NCBI RefSeq assembly: GCF_901000735.1
Contig: NC_081542.1
Span: 48,958,993 to 49,022,992, forward strand
Direction: 5' to 3'
Length of the DNA stretch: 64,000 nucleotides
Source of the DNA: Corylus avellana
Lineage: Eukaryota > Streptophyta > Magnoliopsida > Fagales > Betulaceae
Position 1 is the stretch's first letter; each line of letters begins with the position of its first letter. The translations under genes were made by a program, and so were the position numbers. The notes beneath the pieces were generated by a model. The model saw only the letters and a list, made by a program, of their open reading frames with translations, was not told the DNA's origin and did no database searches. Positions 59,015 to 64,000 of this stretch are shown piece after piece.

Positions 59015-59556
59015 AAGAAAGGGAATCAATGACATGACATGTCTTGACCTGCTAGCTAAAATGCGATCTGCTTTCAAGAGTTCATCCCGCATGGGCCAAA
59101 TGAAGACTCTCTTCTATGATTGTATTGCATTAACTACGATTTACTGTTATATATGTTATGTGCTTTCTCTCAACAGCATTATTTTTGTGTGTCTCCATTT
59201 ACTTTGACTCTAAAACGCATTTTTATTATAGGCCTTCCTTCCCATTATCATGAGGATTATGAAGAGGAAGCCCAAACAATATTAAGTAGAATGGAAGATT
59301 TGGAGAGCGGCCAAGGCACCCGTACCCTCCTCCAATTTAATGAACATACATCTGGTAATTGTATTCAAGGGATTCCATCTTGATGATATCCACTCATACC
59401 TGTAAACTTCTTCTGAGATTTTGTTTTGGGTTAGATTCAAATACAACTTCATTACGGTTTCATAATTCTTTCATTAATTGCTCTCTACCTGTCCTAAATT
59501 GCCACTTGTTACAAAAAATTTAAATTTATAGAAATAAATAAATTTTAATCAAGGCA

Positions 59557-59921
59557 TGATAAATGCACAACTTTGGCTCTGCTTTTCTCTTCTTTTTTTT
59601 TCAAAAAAATAAAAATAAAAATAAAAATAAAAAATAAAAAAACAAAACAAAATATAAAATAAAATTTTTTTTGAAGCAATATCATCAATGTAGTCCTTTT
59701 TTATTTGGTTTTTTTTTTTTATTAAAAAAAATAGTATTTTTCTTCATAAAAATAGTCATTAAAAAAAAAATTGTCATTATTATGAAGAAAAATATCATTT
59801 TTTTATATAATAAAATACCAAATAAAAAAGGACCACATAGGATATTATTGCTTAAGATTTTTTTTTTTTTTTTTAAATGACCACATAAGGGAAAAGTTGT
59901 GTTAAAGTTGTGCCTTTATCA
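59557..59921. mobile_element. Foldback MITE in an intron of G
   Basis: Counterpart of 42611-42959, with ends TGATAAATGCACAACTTT and AAAGTTGTGCCTTTATCA. Confidence 0.7.
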
Positions 59922-60893
59922 TTTTTCATTTTAATCTATATGTTTATGTTGCCACCACCACTCAACTAGTACTAGTGTGCGCATAAATTCCTTCTTAATA
60001 TATGAGGCCCAACAAATAAAATATTTAATAGAAATTGAGGGTAAATTGATGGAAACAATGTTCAAACTCAAACTTTTGACTACGATATATCATATTAAAT
60101 CATCACTTGTCCCCGTAGCTTGAGTTTATAGAAAGATTTGAATTTAATCGATCATTTAATCTATAATTTTGCACTTCGATCTTCTCACGTGTAGACTCAA
60201 AATATGGGTCTTGGATTTTTTATTTTTTATATATTCATTTAGTTTTGTCTGCCCTTTTTAGCTTTCTAATTGTAGACGCTTGAGCAAACTTGTGGAATGG
60301 ATTGCTATTCTCTGTGCTTCAGTTTTTCTTTGTTTATTTACCTTGATTTATTAATTATAGCCAGCCCTCAACTTACGCTGATTATATTATTCGTATGTAT
60401 ACTATTAGAAATATGTTCCTAACCATGTCATTTACACAAAAATGCAGCAATTTCAAGAATAAACTGCGCTATGGAGTGGCCTAGCTAAAGGTGCGATCTC
60501 TTCAGTTTATCGATCTGTTTTTTATCACATCAACAAGAGGAGGCAAAATTGAATAATATAGAACGATAATTAACAAGAGGAAAAAAAAAAAAAAAAGGAG
60601 AGAGAGAGAGAGAGGGAACAATGCTTAACAAAAATTTTATTATCAAAAAGTGAATAATGATTTCCAATATTGTCCTAACTCTTCTTTCACAATATATATT
60701 ACTTCAAACATTAATTCTACTACAACTTTCAAAATAAAGTTCAATATACTAGATAGATAGTCTAAATATTAATACGTCCCCAAGACATAAAAGGTCATTG
60801 TATTAGATAGTGCAAAATTTCAAATACATTCCTAAGGCACAACATTTTTTTTTTTTTTTTTTTTTTGTTCTAATTCTAAGGCATAACTTACTA

Positions 60894-61588
60894 AGAGCAT
60901 CTCCAAAAGAGTAGTCAAATGGCTCAAAATAGTCAAATTTGACTATTTTGAACTATTTTTGGTCTCCAACAGATTAGGCATAGTAGCATTTTTTCTTCCA
61001 ACATGAACAAAGCCTATCCATTGTTCACACACTAGAGAATAAAAAATTGAGGAAAAATTAATGGGTTATTTGTTTATTAATATTCCTCTTGCTTTCATCG
61101 TTGTTTTATGTTGCTTTGTTTTTATGATACTTATTGTGTTGATCAGACTGATGGCTTTGTATTTGTTAGTTTAATGAGGTTGTTTGTCTATATGATCCTC
61201 CATTGATCACACTTTTTTTTTTTAATGCATGAAAATAACTTCATGATTTCAATGCAATTGAATACTTGAAAATTGAAATTGATTCAATATTTTTCAATAT
61301 AATATTTGGCAAGAATAATTTAATGACTTCAATGTCAACGTATACTGAAAAAAAAAAAAAAAAAAAAAGAATATAACATTTAAATGCAAGGATATAATAT
61401 CAATTTAATGATTTTAATTAAGTGTTGGCAAGGATATAATAAAAAAAAGAATGAGAAATAATATTTAAATACAAGTAGTGAAAGAAATAGATAATCTGTT
61501 GAAGAAAATAGAAAAAAAAAAATAATAGCTAAAGTAGATAATTATACTTTTTCAGTAGCTATTCTGACTATTATTGCTGTAGATGCTC
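60894..61588. mobile_element. PIF/Harbinger-type (Tourist-like) MITE
   Basis: 695 bp with GAGCATCTCCA at the left, TGTAGATGCTC at the right, and TAA on both sides (60891-60893, 61589-61591). The 3-bp TAA duplication and the GAGCATCT end are typical of this superfamily. Lies between exons 4 and 5 of G. Confidence 0.7.
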
Positions 61589-63566
61589 TAAGATACAATA
61601 CAAAATATTTATTAAGATTTTACTTGGGATTACGTTTTTATAGTACATAAAAAGTTGGGCAAAAAAATGGATTTCTATAGTAAAAAACTCAAAAAGTATT
61701 TCTTTGAATTTTTGGCTCTAAATAATGCCAGCACATACTTTTTGAAAAAGCTTGAAAATAGAACCTTTTTTTTTTTTTTTTTTTTTTTTCTTTCTAAAAG
61801 GCGATTTCTAAATGTGAAAACTTTATTTTCCAACACAATTATATGCAAGCTCTAAGCAAACATGATTACAAGAAAATTCTTTGTCTTCTATTCCAAGCTA
61901 GCCAAAGAAAGTTATTTTTAGTCTTCAATTTTATCCATCTAAAATGACATGGCCATCTTGGGTGGCCATGTCATGGGTGGTGATTCAATTATCCAAAAAA
62001 AATTTCAAAATAGTTAGATATATATGCATTAGGGCATTGATTCAAATTCCGCAATGAAAATCTTCATACCTCATTAGTGTAAACCACTTTAGTTTCAATT
62101 GATGCCCTAATAGGACCACCTTTTTGCTTAGAAAAAAAAAAAAAAAGATTCACATGACATAGCTTAATTTAACATGGATAGAATGGCCGGTTATCGATAA
62201 AATTTGGCAGATGAAGAGAAGGCATATAGCAGCTCTAATACTCACCAAATCGCTAGTGAAAATGGATACTACATGGGCAAACAGTTTTGTAGTACCGGAC
62301 AAGACGATTTCCTTGGGGAAAGCAGACTGTTTGGACGACGGTGTTAATAAAAGAGAAAAGGAATTACAATCCAAGACCATCGAAGGAGGAAAAGGAGGAG
62401 GAGGAGGTTCAAAGAAGGAATTACGACCCTGTGAAGGAAATCGGACAAGTAATTACATTCCATTGCTTATTGCAGCCAGTGAAGGAATAGTAGAAATAGT
62501 GAATGAGATACTTCAAGTGTATCCTCAGGCAATTGAGCACGTTACTAAGGATGAGGAAAACATATTGCATGTGGCCATTAAATACCGTCAAATGGAAATC
62601 TTTCGCCGTGTAAAGAAGATGAAAATAATAAGGGATTGTAGGTTGGTTTCAAGGATTGATAACAGAGGCTACACCATATTGCATCATGTCGCCGACACGG
62701 AGAAATATGACGGAGGAAACAAAGCTGGCCCTGCACTCCAATTGCAAGCGGAGTTGAAATGGCTTGAGGTACTTCAATTATTACTGAATTCATGATCATT
62801 TTCATCAATTTAAACTCTAAAACAATACTCATGCATATATACATCATACAATTAACCTATTCACTCATCATAAGATAGGTAGAATTGCCCTTTTACAATA
62901 TTGTCTCCATGCATGCAGCGTGTGCGAAAGATAATGCCCTCTCATTACGTCATGCACCGCAACAATGACGGCAAGACTGCAGACGAGCTCTTCAAAGACA
63001 CACACGCTGCTCTTCTCAAGAAGGCTCAAAAGTGGATAAAGGAGACCTCTCAGTCGTGCTCTGCAGTTGCTGTCTTGGCCGCCACTGTCGTTTTCGCGGC
63101 TGCCTACACCGTCCCGGGAGGCAACGACGAGATGGGTCGTCCAATTTTCCTTCACTCTCCCTTCTTCTTATTCTTCACCGTCATGGACGTTGTCTCCCTT
63201 GCAAGCTCCTTGACTTCCGTCGTAATGTTCCTATCCATTCTCACTTCTCCTTTTGAGCAAGAAAATTTCCTCAGATCTCTCCCTCGGAAGCTCATCGCGG
63301 GGTTCACCTTGCTCTTCTTCTCCGTAACAACAACCATGCTTTCGTTCACAGCAACTATTCTGCTCATCATTCGCCTTGAGAAGAAAACATGGACTACGAC
63401 TCTGATTTACACTGCTGCATTCCTTCCCGTCTCTGTGTTTGCGCTTATGCAGTTCCCCTTGTACCTTGCATTCACCAGTTGTTTGCATTCCCTTATAAAG
63501 AAAATAATGAAGAAGGTTCCTCGTCTCTTCAAGAGAGCTGCAAGGAGAAGATCTATTCAGACTTAA

Positions 63567-64000
63567 TACGAAAATTCTGCACAACCCACAAGTTAGCCAC
63601 CAAGAGGCAATACTTCTTTTCCTGATGGCCAGACTTTATGTATGATCACTTTCTGTCTGACAATATGAGCTTTGCTAATTCATGATAAAACAATGAGAAA
63701 CTATACATATGTATTTGACTTTTCAACTAATAAGAGGAGCCCAAAATCGTGCATGTGGGTCCAATCCATCGGCCCGTTCCATTAAATTCAAGAAAATCTT
63801 TTGGTTTAGGTGGTGCAAAAAGAAGTCTTTAATTACCGGATCAGTCCTCTCCATTTTAAGAGATGCATATTAGATATATATACAAAATAAAATTTAAACC
63901 GTAAAATAAATTATTTCCATTTTACTCTAAATGAAGAGCATTTTATTCTTTACTTATTGCCTCTAACAGTTTCTCAATACGAAGAAACTAAAAGACGAAA
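63567..64000 (+). other. 3' flank of gene G
   Basis: Untranslated and flanking DNA collinear in reverse with 41333-41213 and 40088-39895. It carries the empty site of the 40105-41196 retroelement near 63800. No gene. Confidence 0.7.

Larger units (their letters stand above)
58183..63566 (+). pseudogene. Gene G: ankyrin-PGG gene with all six exons, three lesions
   Basis: Exons: 58183-58720, 58827-59121, 59232-59354, 60448-60490, 62182-62768 and 62919-63566. Lesions: an in-frame TAA at 58390-58392 in exon 1 (a 3-base gain relative to F, after TEQLRH); a 145-nt LINE-tail insertion in exon 2 (295 nt = 150 + 145); and a 2-base loss in micro-exon 4 (43 nt instead of 45). Exon 3, exon 5 (WPVIDKIWQMKRRHIAAL..., ankyrin repeats IPLLIAASEGI and ENILHVAIKYRQ, Gly-rich linker) and exon 6 (215 residues, AYTVPGGNDEMG, four hydrophobic helices) are intact. 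The 5' half cannot give a normal product; an internal start for exons 5-6 is not excluded. It is the inverted copy of F. Confidence 0.78.
55003..64000 (+). repeat. Inverted duplication, arm 2 (contains G)
   Basis: Reverse counterpart of 39895-46686; it still matches at the window edge, so the repeat continues outside. Private features of this arm: the solo LTR 55202-55886 and the LINE tail in exon 2 of G (58886-59014). Confidence 0.9.

Overview
The window is nuclear DNA of a flowering plant, most likely a woody eudicot; the species cannot be fixed from sequence alone. The evidence is intron-containing genes of the ankyrin-repeat/PGG-domain membrane family (ACD6/ITN1-like), AT-rich intergenic DNA, plant LINE, LTR, CACTA, hAT, Mutator and Harbinger-type elements, and TATA-box promoters. 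Six 100-base runs of N mark scaffold gaps, so order and orientation of the contigs are not guaranteed.

The backbone is a cluster of ankyrin-PGG genes. From left to right: an orphan last exon (A, 2292-2930, +); the first four exons of a gene (B, 7614-5181, -); two tandem paralogues C (21778-11794, -) and D (29409-23341, -), both broken; one complete gene E (35411-31106, -), whose six exons join in phase into a 710-residue protein; gene ends left by decay at 36.7-37.1 kb and 38.3 kb; F (44181-42038, -); an orphan last exon H (50168-49428, -); and G (58183-63566, +). B, E, F and G share one exon plan (ankyrin exon, about 150-nt exon, about 123-138-nt acidic exon, 45-nt micro-exon, ankyrin exon, PGG exon). 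C, D and H belong to a second subgroup. The family is known for a cytosolic ankyrin domain fixed to a membrane by a four-helix PGG domain, acting in defence, cell death or salt responses; what these copies do is inference.

Transposons shaped the rest. A 6.0-kb LINE with perfect 14-bp target duplications sits in an intron of C, in the sense orientation, and carries several reading-frame lesions. A 1.1-kb poly(A) retroelement family of unknown origin occurs twice (25.5 kb in an intron of D; 40.1 kb with a 16-bp duplication and a recognisable empty site elsewhere in the window). A Mutator-like long-TIR element lies in the same intron of D. Two solo LTRs of one family carry 5-bp duplications. The stretch 50.2-54.9 kb is a nest made of a CACTA end with a hairpin-rich subterminal array, palindromic 68-bp repeats and a gene for a putative plant transposon protein.

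The largest structure is an inverted duplication: about 39.9-46.7 kb (with F) matches 55.0-64.0 kb (with G) in opposite orientation. The copies carry different private insertions and different gene-breaking lesions. This is either a real segmental duplication or two haplotypes of one locus placed side by side by the assembly. I found no RNA genes, CRISPR or origin signals, and no clearly novel biological system. The best leads are the inverted duplication, the unnamed 1.1-kb retroelement, a LINE whose target duplication appears inverted inside a hairpin loop, and the probable inversion of the contig 2111-4943.
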